Shown: piece by piece, positions 13,810 to 20,916 of the stretch
Layout of the letters: the number at the start of each line of letters is the position of its first letter
How positions within the stretch are numbered: the stretch's first letter is position 1
NCBI RefSeq assembly: GCF_005239125.1
Contig: NZ_SZYE01000020.1
Coordinates: forward strand, 1-34,251
Length of the DNA: 34,251 nucleotides
Source of the DNA: Cellulomonas hominis
Lineage (GTDB): Bacteria; Actinomycetota; Actinomycetes; Actinomycetales; Cellulomonadaceae
Direction of reading: 5' to 3'
Program-made: the position numbers and the translations under genes
The notes under the pieces: generated by a model
The model's input: the letters and a program-made list of their open reading frames with translations, nothing else
Databases searched by the model: none
Told to the model about the DNA's origin: nothing

Positions 13810-15846
13810 GTGGACGAGGGAGTCCCGCTGCGACCGACGGGCGCGCTGCGGCCCACCGGGCCCACGTGGTCCGCCGACGCGGGGCCGGTGGTGGGCACCG
13901 TCCGGCACGTGGTCGAGGTCGTGCTGCCCGACGGGACCGTCCTGCCGGCGCCGTCGTCGCCCGCCGGCCCGGGTGCGTACGCCGGGGAGGCCGGGCCGTT
14001 CCGGGCCGTGGCGACCTGGGCACCGCCCACCGCCACCGGCCGCGTCGACGTCCGCCTCGACGTCGAGCACCGCGGCGACGCCCCCACCGACGCCGGCATC
14101 CGGTTCCGCGTGCACCTGCCGCCCGCGCCCGAGGCACCGTGGTGGCTCGTGCCGGGCGCCTTCTACGGCGAGAACCGGCCCGCGGACTGCGACCGGCTGT
14201 TCCCGCGGTTCGAGGTCGGGGCCGACGACGCCGCCGGCATGGTCAGCGACCGCTGGGAGTTCCGTGCCGACCGCGCGGCCACCCCGGCGGTGTTCGCGTG
14301 GGCCGGCCCCGGCGGGGTCGCGCTCGTCGGCCCGGAGACGACCGCCCTCGGCATGACCGGCCTCGGGCTGGCGCACGACGCCGGCACCGGGGCGGGGAGC
14401 GTGCACCTGACGTTCCCGTTCCGCGAGGGCCCCGTGTCGTACGTCGGCTCGGCGACACCGCGACCCGCGGAGACGACCACCTACCGCTGGGCGCCCGGTG
14501 AGCGGGTCACCCTGCGGTTCGCCGTCTACGCGACCGGCCCGGACCGGCACGCCTACGCCCCGGTGCTGCGCGAGGAGCACGAGCGGGTCCGGGGCGCCGC
14601 GCCGCTGCGGCCGTGGGTCGGCGTCCGCGAGGCCGCCGACCTGGCCGCCGAGGGCCTGCACCGCTGGCACTACGCCGAGCCGGGCGTCCTGCTGGAGACC
14701 GTCGGCTTCGACCGGGAGGTGTCCGGCCGCGACGGCCTCACCGTGGACCGGCAGGCCATGCACGTCGGCTGGGTCAGCGGCATCCCGTGGGCCTACGCGC
14801 TGCTCGCGCACGCCCGCCGACGGGGCGCCGACGCGGCGGGCGCCGACGCCGCGCGCGTCATCGACTTCATCTGCCGGGAGCTGTCGCCGTCGGGCACGTT
14901 CTGGGGCGTCTGGTACGCCGAGCACGGCTGGTCGCAGAGCTGGTCCCGGACCCGCGGCGCCCTGCACTCCCGCACGCTCGCGGAGGCGTCGCTGTTCCTG
15001 GCCCGGGCGCTCGAGCTCGGGGAGGACGTGCGTGCCGCGCACCCGGGCTGGGCCGCGGCGCTGCGGTCCAACCTGGATGTCGTGGTCGGCCGGCAGCGCC
15101 CGGACGGCAACCTCGGCTCGGCGCACCACGCCGAGACCGGCGAGGTGCTGTCCTGGCGCGGCGCGGCCGGCCTGACCTGGGTCGCCGCCCTCGCCGAGGC
15201 CGGGCGCTGGGACGGCCCCGACGGCGCCGACGGGGCCTACCTCGCGGCCGCCGTGCGGGCGGGGGAGCACTACGCGCAGTTCGTCGACCGCGAGTTCCTG
15301 CACGGCGCACCCGAGGACGTCGACCTGGCGCCCACCTCCGAGGACGGCTACGTCGCCGTGATGTCCTACGTCGCGCTGCACCGGCGCACCGGGGACGCCC
15401 GCTGGCTCGACCTGGCCCGCCGTGCCGCCGACTGGATGCTCACCTTCCGCTACTCCTACAACACGCGGTTCCCCGAGGGCACCCTGCTCGACGTCTACCG
15501 GTTCGCGACCCGCGGCGCGGACAACGCCTCGCCCTCGAACCAGCACCTGCACGCCTACGGCCTCGTCTGCACGCGGGAGCTCGCCGAGCTGTCCGCCGCC
15601 ACCGGCGACCCGCACTACGCCGACCGCGCCGCGGAGACGCTGGCCTGCTTCCGGCAGCTGGTCGCGCGGTTCGACGGGGACGTCAACGCCTACCGGGGCA
15701 TGACCTCGGAGCGGTACTACCAGACCGCGTGCTTCCAGCCGAAGGGCATGCTGCTCACGCTGAGCCACGCCTGGACCGTCGGCGCCCTGCTCCTGGCCTG
15801 CGAGCAGTCCCTGGCCGACCCGTCCCTCCTCCCGGACCCGGTCTGA
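13810..15846 (+). CDS. Putative (alpha/alpha)6-barrel glycoside hydrolase, family unassigned
   Basis: A 678-aa protein without a signal peptide. Residues 1 to about 260 look like a beta-rich domain. The remainder has repeated helix pairs of six-hairpin glycosidase type, such as AMHVGWVSGIPWAYALLAHA, HSRTLAEASLFLARALELG, TSEDGYVAVMSYVALHRRTG and QHLHAYGLVCTRELAELS. Candidate catalytic acids include the Asp/Glu of TSEDGY and the WYAEHGWSQSWSR loop, but I cannot assign them. No known family is recognised. GTG 13810 is preferred because GGAGGG lies 7 bp before it; GTG 13789 lacks one. As the last gene of the ROK-SIS operon, it would release the sugar that these enzymes then phosphorylate and isomerise. 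Confidence 0.68.
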   Translation: MDEGVPLRPTGALRPTGPTWSADAGPVVGTVRHVVEVVLPDGTVLPAPSSPAGPGAYAGEAGPFRAVATWAPPTATGRVDVRLDVEHRGDAPTDAGIRFRVHLPPAPEAPWWLVPGAFYGENRPADCDRLFPRFEVGADDAAGMVSDRWEFRADRAATPAVFAWAGPGGVALVGPETTALGMTGLGLAHDAGTGAGSVHLTFPFREGPVSYVGSATPRPAETTTYRWAPGERVTLRFAVYATGPDRHAYAPVLREEHERVRGAAPLRPWVGVREAADLAAEGLHRWHYAEPGVLLETVGFDREVSGRDGLTVDRQAMHVGWVSGIPWAYALLAHARRRGADAAGADAARVIDFICRELSPSGTFWGVWYAEHGWSQSWSRTRGALHSRTLAEASLFLARALELGEDVRAAHPGWAAALRSNLDVVVGRQRPDGNLGSAHHAETGEVLSWRGAAGLTWVAALAEAGRWDGPDGADGAYLAAAVRAGEHYAQFVDREFLHGAPEDVDLAPTSEDGYVAVMSYVALHRRTGDARWLDLARRAADWMLTFRYSYNTRFPEGTLLDVYRFATRGADNASPSNQHLHAYGLVCTRELAELSAATGDPHYADRAAETLACFRQLVARFDGDVNAYRGMTSERYYQTACFQPKGMLLTLSHAWTVGALLLACEQSLADPSLLPDPV

Positions 15847-15863
15847 ACGGGGGGCACGACGGA

Positions 15864-15895
15864 GGGGCCGGACCGCACGCGCGCGGTCCGGCCCC
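15864..15895. terminator. Bidirectional hairpin terminator
   Basis: A perfect 13-bp stem (GGGGCCGGACCGC, 15864-15876, with 15883-15895) has a 6-base loop. It sits between the convergent glycosidase and ABC permease genes. The flanking CACGAC and GTCGTG can lengthen the stem, and a TTGT tail follows on the plus strand. Confidence 0.8.
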
Positions 15896-15909
15896 GTTGT
15901 CGTGCGGGT

Positions 15910-16884
15910 TCAGCCCTTGCGGCCCTGCGTCGCCACGCCCTCGATGAAGTACCGCTGCCCGAACGCGAACAGCGCGAGCATCGGCAGCGTCACGAGCAGG
16001 GACGCCACCATCACGTACTGGTAGTCGCCCTGCCCGCCGGCCGTCGGCGAGTACTTGGTCATCGCGTACGCGATGCCGAGGGGCGCGGTGAAGTCCTCCG
16101 GGCTGCCGGCGTTCAGGTAGATCAGCGCCGCCTGCAGGTTGTTCCAGGACGCCTGGAACTCGAAGAGGAGCACGATGATGAACGACGGCAGCGACAGCGG
16201 GAAGACGATCCGCCAGTAGGTGCGCCACTGGTTCGCGCCGTCGATGCGGGCGGCCTCGAACAGCTCCCGCGGCAGGCCCAGGTAGAACTGCCGCTGCAGG
16301 AAGATGTAGAACGCCGAGCCGAACAGGTTCGCGCCGAACAGCGGGACCCAGGTGCCGAGGAACCCGAGCTCCTTCCAGATCAGGTAGATCGGGATCATCG
16401 TGACCGCGCCGGGCAGCATCATCGTCGCGAGCACCAGCCCGAAGAGCGGCCCGCGCAGCGGGAACCGGAAGTGCGCGAAGCCCCATGCCACGAGCGACGA
16501 CGACACCGCGACGGAGACCGCCGCGAGCACCGCGATGCCGATGCTGTTCATCATCCAGCTGGCGAGCGGCAGCTCGTCGAACACCTTGACGTAGTTGTCC
16601 CAGTGGAACTCGGTCGGCCACAGGGAGTTGTCGAACACCTGGCCGCGGCCCTTGAGGCTCGCCGCGAGCAGCCAGGCGAACGGGTACAGGAACACGAACG
16701 AGATCACGATCAGCGCCGCGATGACGACGCCGCGGCGGATGCGGCGGCCGGTGCGCCCGCCGGGGCGGCTCTCGTCGAGCGGCGGACGGTTCGGGTCGAT
16801 CGGGCGGTCGCCCTGCCCGGTGGCGTCCTCCGGCAGGCCGGGGACCTGGCGGACGGGCGTGCTCGCGGTGCCGGTGCTGGCCAT
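15910..16884 (-). CDS. Carbohydrate ABC transporter permease, MalG type (CUT1)
   Basis: A 324-aa inner-membrane permease. After a Pro-rich cytoplasmic tail (about 45 residues) come six predicted membrane segments, the first being VVIAALIVISFVFLYPFAWL. The ATPase-docking EAA loop reads EAARIDGANQWRTYWRIVFP. It pairs with the permease encoded just upstream (TGATG, one-base overlap of stop and start). No ATPase gene is nearby. Actinobacterial CUT1 systems commonly share one MsiK-type ATPase, which is presumably encoded elsewhere. The operator in front of this operon matches that of the beta-mannosidase gene, so manno- or gluco-oligosaccharides are the likely cargo. Confidence 0.92.
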   Translation of the reverse strand: MASTGTASTPVRQVPGLPEDATGQGDRPIDPNRPPLDESRPGGRTGRRIRRGVVIAALIVISFVFLYPFAWLLAASLKGRGQVFDNSLWPTEFHWDNYVKVFDELPLASWMMNSIGIAVLAAVSVAVSSSLVAWGFAHFRFPLRGPLFGLVLATMMLPGAVTMIPIYLIWKELGFLGTWVPLFGANLFGSAFYIFLQRQFYLGLPRELFEAARIDGANQWRTYWRIVFPLSLPSFIIVLLFEFQASWNNLQAALIYLNAGSPEDFTAPLGIAYAMTKYSPTAGGQGDYQYVMVASLLVTLPMLALFAFGQRYFIEGVATQGRKG

Positions 16885-17858
16885 CAGTCCTTGCCCCCCT
16901 CGTAGTAGACGAACCGGTTGCCGAACTTCATCTGGATGGCCGTGATGAGCATGATGATGACGAACAGGAGCCACGCCATCGCGGCGGCGAACCCGAAGTT
17001 GAACTGCCGGAACGCCTGCTGGAACAGGTAGATCGCGTAGAACAGCGACGCCTCGGGCGACGCGTTCGACTGGTCGCGCCAGAACAGCAGGTACGCCTGG
17101 TCGAAGACCTGGAACGCCGCGATCGACAGCACGATCACGTTGAAGAAGATGGCGCTGGAGATCATCGGCAGGGTGATGTTGCGGAACCGCTGCCAGACGC
17201 CGGCCCCGTCGAGCTCGGCGACCTCGTACAGCTCGCGCGGCACGTTCTTGAGCGCTGCCAGGAAGATCACCATCGTGCCGGAGACGCCCCAGAGGGTCAT
17301 CAGCACGATCGACGGCTTGATCCACGTCGGGTCGACCAGCCACTGCGGCCCCTCGATCCCGAAGATCCGCAGGAACTGGTTGACCGCGCCGGTGTTGCCG
17401 TTGAGCAGCAGGAAGAACACCGCCGCCGTCGCGACCGCGGGCGTCATCTTGGGCAGGTAGTACACCGTCCGGAAGAACCCGGCCCCGCGGCCCGCCTGGT
17501 TGAGCAGCGACGCGAGCCCGAGGGCGACCAGGATCTCCAGCGGGACCGCCAGCACCGCGTAGAAGAGCGTGTTCCCGAGCGAGGTCGCGACCCGGGGGTC
17601 GGTGAACAGCTGCGCGTAGTTGTCGAAGCCCGCGGGGCGGGCCGTGTTCGTCGCCAGGTTGTAGTGGCTGAACGAGATCACCAGGCTGTAGATCATCGCG
17701 CCGGCCGTGAAGACCAGGAACCCGATGATCCAGGGCGAGATGAACAGGTACCCCGTCAGCGCCTCGCGCTTGTTGTAGGGCACCTTGGCGCGGCGCCTGC
17801 GTGCGGCGCGCGGCGTGCGTGCGACGGCCGGAGCGGCGTCGGCTCTCAGCTGCGTCAT
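16884..17858 (-). CDS. Carbohydrate ABC transporter permease, MalF type (CUT1)
   Basis: A 324-aa membrane permease, first gene of a two-gene minus-strand operon. After a basic tail (ARRRRAKVPYNKREALTGYL), six membrane segments are seen, starting FISPWIIGFLVFTAGAMIYS. The EAA-type loop reads EVAELDGAGVWQRFRNITLP. Start 17858 is chosen because GGAGG lies 5 bp upstream of that ATG; an in-frame ATG nearer 17936 falls in the operator and has no such site. CUT1 operons usually open with a binding-protein gene. None is present here, so this transporter must borrow one encoded elsewhere. Confidence 0.9.
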   Translation of the reverse strand: MTQLRADAAPAVARTPRAARRRRAKVPYNKREALTGYLFISPWIIGFLVFTAGAMIYSLVISFSHYNLATNTARPAGFDNYAQLFTDPRVATSLGNTLFYAVLAVPLEILVALGLASLLNQAGRGAGFFRTVYYLPKMTPAVATAAVFFLLLNGNTGAVNQFLRIFGIEGPQWLVDPTWIKPSIVLMTLWGVSGTMVIFLAALKNVPRELYEVAELDGAGVWQRFRNITLPMISSAIFFNVIVLSIAAFQVFDQAYLLFWRDQSNASPEASLFYAIYLFQQAFRQFNFGFAAAMAWLLFVIIMLITAIQMKFGNRFVYYEGGKD

Positions 17859-17918
17859 CGAGGCCTCCAGTCGACCGTGGACGCCGGTCGGAGGCCTGCC
17901 CAGCTCCGTTGCCCGACG

Positions 17919-17938
17919 ATGTGGCAACGATGCCACAT
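17919..17938. promoter_or_regulatory. LacI-type operator of the two-permease operon
   Basis: ATGTGGCAACGATGCCACAT pairs at 9 of 10 positions and lies 6 bp after the -10 box, over the expected transcription start. It matches the GH2 operator (2328-2347) at 18 of 20 positions. GTTGCC (17908-17913) and GGCAAC (17923-17928) form a second, overlapping inverted repeat. Confidence 0.8.
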
Positions 17939-17944
17939 GCCGCG

Positions 17945-17973
17945 ACTATAGGTGTCGGGTCCGGCCGCCGCAA
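17945..17973 (-). promoter_or_regulatory. Promoter of the two-permease operon
   Basis: On the minus strand, TTGCGG (17968-17973) and TATAGT (17945-17950) are separated by 17 bp, close to the sigma-70 consensus. The rest of the gap up to 18126 shows only a possible hairpin at 18089-18118. Confidence 0.75.
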
Positions 17974-18088
17974 GGCTCCGGCGCAGCCCGCGTCTGTCCC
18001 GCACGGGCGATATGTCCGGAGCGTGGCACGGTCGCGGGTCGCTCGCCTCCCCGGGGCGGGTGGTTCCACCGACACGCCCTCGCGGCGG

Positions 18089-18118
18089 GACGGGGCAGGC
18101 GCCCGCCGTGGCCCCGTC
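18089..18118 (-). terminator. Possible terminator of the sirtuin gene
   Basis: GACGGGGC (18089-18096) and GCCCCGTC (18111-18118) form an 8-bp stem starting 8 bp after the sirtuin stop codon. The loop is 14 bases and there is no clear U tract. Confidence 0.35.
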
Positions 18119-18126
18119 GGCGGCCC

Positions 18127-19032
18127 TCAGAGCCGGTCGGCCAGCTCCGTCAGCGTCTCCGACGCCCCCGCGTCCAGGGTCAGCGTCGCCAGCGGGTCCC
18201 CGCGGGTCGCGCCGCGGTTGAGGATGACGACCGGCTTGCCCGCCTCGGCGGCGTGCCGGACGAACCGCAGCCCGGACTGCACGGTCAGCGACGACCCGGC
18301 GACCAGCAGCGCGTCCGCCTCGTCCACGAGCGCGTACGCCTCGGCGACCCGGGGCCCGGGCACCGTCTCGCCGAAGTAGACGATGTCCGGCTTGAGCATG
18401 CCACCGCACGGGCCGTCGCCGCCGTCCGGGTCGGGCAGCCAGCAGTCGACGACCCGGAAGTGCGAGGTCTGCTCGATGACGGCGTCGGCGTCCGGGGCGA
18501 TCTCCACGTCGCCGACCGCGCCCACCGACTCGGCGAACCCGGGGTTCGCCGCCTCCAGCCGCTCGGCGAGCTCCTCGCGCGACACGGTGCGCCGGCACCG
18601 CAGGCAGACGACGCGGTCGTACCGGCCGTGCAGGTCGATGACCCGGCGCGACCCGGCCTGCTCGTGCAGCAGGTCGACGTTCTGCGTGATGACGCCCAGC
18701 ACCACGCCGTGCGCCTCCATCGACGCGAGCGCGCGGTGCCCGGCGTTGGGGTGCGTGCGGTGCACGTACCGCCAGCCGACGTGGTTGCGCGCCCAGTAGT
18801 GCCGGCGGAACCCCTCGTCGCCGACGAACTGCTGGTAGGTCATGGGGTTGCGCGGCGGGGAGTCGGGGCTGCGGTAGTCCGGGATGCCGGAGTCGGTCGA
18901 CAGGCCCGCCCCCGTGAGCACCGTGAGCCGGCTGCCGCGGAGCAGCCGGACCGCGTCGTCGACGGTCCCCGGGTTCGGCCGGACGGCGTCGTGGAGGGGG
19001 ATCGGCAGGCGCGGGGGTGTCACGTGCACCAC
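18127..19032 (-). CDS. Sir2-family NAD-dependent protein deacylase (sirtuin)
   Basis: A 301-aa sirtuin that removes acyl groups from lysines using NAD+. The NAD-binding TGAGLSTDSGIPDYR spans residues 40-54, TQNVD residues 116-120, and the catalytic H135 lies in DLHGRYD. The zinc site has CLRC and, after a 50-60 residue insertion, C(W)...C in VVDCWLPDPDGGDGPCGG. GSSLTVQ and ILNRG complete the Rossmann fold. The GTG start has GGGAG 7 bp upstream. The gene is divergent from tRNA-Ser, with 55 bp between them, and is not obviously linked to the sugar genes. Sirtuins of this type may act on acetyl-CoA synthetase, but the target is unknown here. Confidence 0.9.
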   Translation of the reverse strand: MVHVTPPRLPIPLHDAVRPNPGTVDDAVRLLRGSRLTVLTGAGLSTDSGIPDYRSPDSPPRNPMTYQQFVGDEGFRRHYWARNHVGWRYVHRTHPNAGHRALASMEAHGVVLGVITQNVDLLHEQAGSRRVIDLHGRYDRVVCLRCRRTVSREELAERLEAANPGFAESVGAVGDVEIAPDADAVIEQTSHFRVVDCWLPDPDGGDGPCGGMLKPDIVYFGETVPGPRVAEAYALVDEADALLVAGSSLTVQSGLRFVRHAAEAGKPVVILNRGATRGDPLATLTLDAGASETLTELADRL

Positions 19033-19087
19033 CGTACGACTCCCGATGCGGAGGTTCTGCCTGGCATCCGGTACTGTTCTGGACCGA

Positions 19088-19177
19088 GGTAGCGTGTCCG
19101 AGCGGCCTAAGGAGCACGCCTCGAAAGCGTGTGTGGGTGAAAGTCCACCGTGGGTTCAAATCCCACCGCTACCGCCA
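19088..19177 (+). tRNA. tRNA-Ser (anticodon CGA)
   Basis: Acceptor arms GGTAGCG (19088-19094) and CGCTACC (19167-19173) pair fully; G19174 is the discriminator and CCA (19175-19177) is encoded. The anticodon stem CACGC/GCGTG encloses the loop CTCGAAA with CGA at 19122-19124. A long variable arm (GTGGGTGAAAGTCCAC) is typical of serine tRNA, and GGTTCAAATCC is the T loop. A TACTGT -10 box lies at 19072-19077. Confidence 0.96.
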
Positions 19178-19429
19178 GTGGGGGGTCGACGAGAGTCCCC
19201 CCGAGTGACGAGACCCCCGCCGGGAACCGGCGGGGGTCTCGTTCGTGCGGGGTGACGTGGGCCCGCAGAGGGCTGGTCTCGAGCCCGGGGTGGTGCACGA
19301 CCTCGCCCCGTTCGCGGGTCTCCTCACGCCGCCGACGCGGGCCCCGGCGCCGACCGTCCTCGGGCGCGACCGGGAAGAGCGCCGGCTCCCGGACCTCCGA
19401 CGGTCGGGTGCACGCCCGGCCCGGGGCAC
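19178..19429. other. Gap between tRNA-Ser and the DFA operon promoter
   Basis: Apart from the terminator at 19208-19242 I see no supported gene. An open plus-strand frame of 62 codons (19245-19433) has no convincing ribosome site and resembles nothing I know. No second copy of the tRNA 3' end, hence no attachment-site pair, is visible. Confidence 0.5.
19208..19242 (+). terminator. Strong hairpin terminator after tRNA-Ser
   Basis: ACGAGACCCCCGCCGG (19208-19223) pairs perfectly over 16 bp with 19227-19242 around a 3-base GAA loop, 30 bp after the tRNA. Confidence 0.85.
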
Positions 19430-19459
19430 TTGACCGGGCCGACCGGCCGGTGGCACAGT
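19430..19459 (+). promoter_or_regulatory. Putative promoter of the DFA/fructan operon
   Basis: TTGACC (19430-19435) and CACAGT (19454-19459) are 18 bp apart. The -10 match is weak, but its position directly before a large palindrome supports the call. The leader to the ATG at 19525 would be about 60 bases. Confidence 0.5.
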
Positions 19460-19494
19460 TGCCAAAACGTTGTGGCAGAACGTTTTGGCAACTG
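19456..19494. promoter_or_regulatory. Composite palindromic operator of the DFA operon
   Basis: CAGTTGCCAAAACGTT (19456-19471) and AACGTTTTGGCAACTG (19479-19494) are perfect 16-bp inverted arms around a 7-bp centre (GTGGCAG). Each arm ends in AACGTT, itself a LacI-type core. The left half, TGCCAAAACGTTGTGGCA (19460-19477), is an 18-bp palindrome with one mismatch; a weaker one is centred at 19481/19482. The site lies over the expected transcription start. The LacI at 24099 is the likely binder. Confidence 0.75.
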
Positions 19495-19524
19495 CTGCTT
19501 GCAGACCCTAAGGAGACGGCAACG

Positions 19525-20835
19525 ATGCCCACGAGCGACAAGCAGAAGAGGACCCTCCGCCGAGTCCTGCCGGCGGCAGGCGCGGTGCTCGCACTCGGCC
19601 TCAGCGGGTGCGGCGCCGGGGGGACCGGTCCGAACTCGGACGACGACGCGCTCACCGTCCTCGTCGAGGGCGGCGGCCGTGCCGAGCTGACCCCCATCGC
19701 CGACGCGTTCACGGCGGAGACCGGGACGTCTGTCACCTTCGTCGAGCTCCCGTACGACTCGCTGTACGAGCGGTTGAACACCGAGCTGTCCGGCGGCGAC
19801 GTGAGCTTCGACGTCGCCGCGGTCGACGCCATCTGGCTGAGCGCGTTCGGGCCCGGGATGGTCCCGCTCGACGACATGTTCACCGACGCGGTCCAGGACG
19901 ACCTGTTCCCCTCCCTCGTCCAGGAGGCGCAGGTCGACGGGCACTACGTGGGCATGCCCGCGTGGACGAACGCCGAGGTCCTGTACTACCGGACCGACCT
20001 GTTCTCGGACCCGGCGCAGCAGGCGGCGTTCCGGGCCGAGTACGGGCGCGAGCTGACGCCGCCGACCACCTGGGACGAGTACCTGGATGTCGCCGAGTTC
20101 TTCACGCAGGACACCGACGGCGACGGCTCGACCGACCTGTACGGGACGGACGTCAAGGGTGCTGTCGAGACCGAGTGGCTCTCACTGGTGCTGCAGGCCG
20201 GCGCGGAGGGCATGGTCCTGGACACCGACGGGAACGTCATCGTGAACGATGCCGAGCACAAGGCGGCGCTGGACGCCTACGTCGCCCCGGTCGAGGCGGG
20301 CATCGCACCCGCCGGCGCCACCCAGATGGACTGGGCGACCGCGCAGAACCTGTTCAACCAGGGGCAGCTGGCGATGACGCGGTTCTGGGCGCACGCCTAC
20401 ACCCAGATCCCCGAGGACTCGCCGGTGCACGGCAACGTCGGGGTGACCACGATGCCTGCCGGCCCCGGCGGCCCTGCTGCCGTCCCCGGCGCCTGGTACC
20501 TGTCCGTGCCGCAGGCGACGACGAACCAGGACAAGGCCGAGGAGTTCATCCAGTTCGTGTTCGACCACAACGAGCTCGGCCTGGACACCGACCTCGGCCT
20601 CGCCGCCACGATCCCGGCGCTCGAGGCCGGGGAAGCGGACGGTCGGGAGAACCTCGGAGCGCTGATCGCCGCGCTCGACGCCCCCGGCACCGCACCGCGA
20701 CCCGCCACGGACAAGTGGCAGGAGATCGTCGACTCGGTGCTCATCCCGATGCTCCAGGAGGCCACGGCCGGCGGTGCCGACACCCAGGCGCTGCTGGACC
20801 GCGCAGCGGAGCAGATCGAGGCCGTCGTCGGCTGA
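19525..20835 (+). CDS. Sugar ABC transporter substrate-binding lipoprotein
   Basis: A 436-aa extracellular binding protein anchored to the membrane by a lipid. The signal peptide (basic KQKRTLRR, hydrophobic VLPAAGAVLALGL) ends in the lipobox LSGC with C29. The mature part is a family 1 solute-binding fold (LTVLVEGGGRAELTPIADAF). A calcium-loop-like DTDGDGSTD near residue 196 is common in this group. The ATG has AAGGAG 9 bp upstream. It opens an operon of two permeases, a GH91 enzyme, LacI, a GH32-like enzyme and a fructokinase. The ligand is therefore probably a difructose dianhydride or short fructan (inference). A stable hairpin follows the stop codon. Confidence 0.9.
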   Translation: MPTSDKQKRTLRRVLPAAGAVLALGLSGCGAGGTGPNSDDDALTVLVEGGGRAELTPIADAFTAETGTSVTFVELPYDSLYERLNTELSGGDVSFDVAAVDAIWLSAFGPGMVPLDDMFTDAVQDDLFPSLVQEAQVDGHYVGMPAWTNAEVLYYRTDLFSDPAQQAAFRAEYGRELTPPTTWDEYLDVAEFFTQDTDGDGSTDLYGTDVKGAVETEWLSLVLQAGAEGMVLDTDGNVIVNDAEHKAALDAYVAPVEAGIAPAGATQMDWATAQNLFNQGQLAMTRFWAHAYTQIPEDSPVHGNVGVTTMPAGPGGPAAVPGAWYLSVPQATTNQDKAEEFIQFVFDHNELGLDTDLGLAATIPALEAGEADGRENLGALIAALDAPGTAPRPATDKWQEIVDSVLIPMLQEATAGGADTQALLDRAAEQIEAVVG

Positions 20836-20842
20836 CGGATCG

Positions 20843-20880
20843 CCGGCCGAGGCGCAGACCCTGCTCCGCGCCTCGGCCGG
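20843..20880 (+). other. Intercistronic hairpin after the binding-protein gene
   Basis: CCGGCCGAGGCGC (20843-20855) pairs perfectly over 13 bp with 20868-20880 around a 12-base loop, between the binding-protein and permease genes. No T run follows. It may cap the upstream message and lower expression downstream, as known for the malE-malF gap. A similar hairpin follows the other binding-protein gene (31784-31811). Confidence 0.7.
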
Positions 20881-20916
20881 TCCCTGCCCTCGACGGCATC
20901 CACGAAAGGTCACTCC

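Noticed and set aside
17859-17936. Upstream ATG extension of the MalF-type permease
   Set aside because: The extension lies in the operator and leader and lacks a ribosome site; ATG 17858 has GGAGG at proper distance.
19245-19433. 62-codon frame between tRNA-Ser and the DFA operon
   Set aside because: It has no ribosome site or familiar motif, lies between a terminator and a promoter, and its stop overlaps the -35 box.
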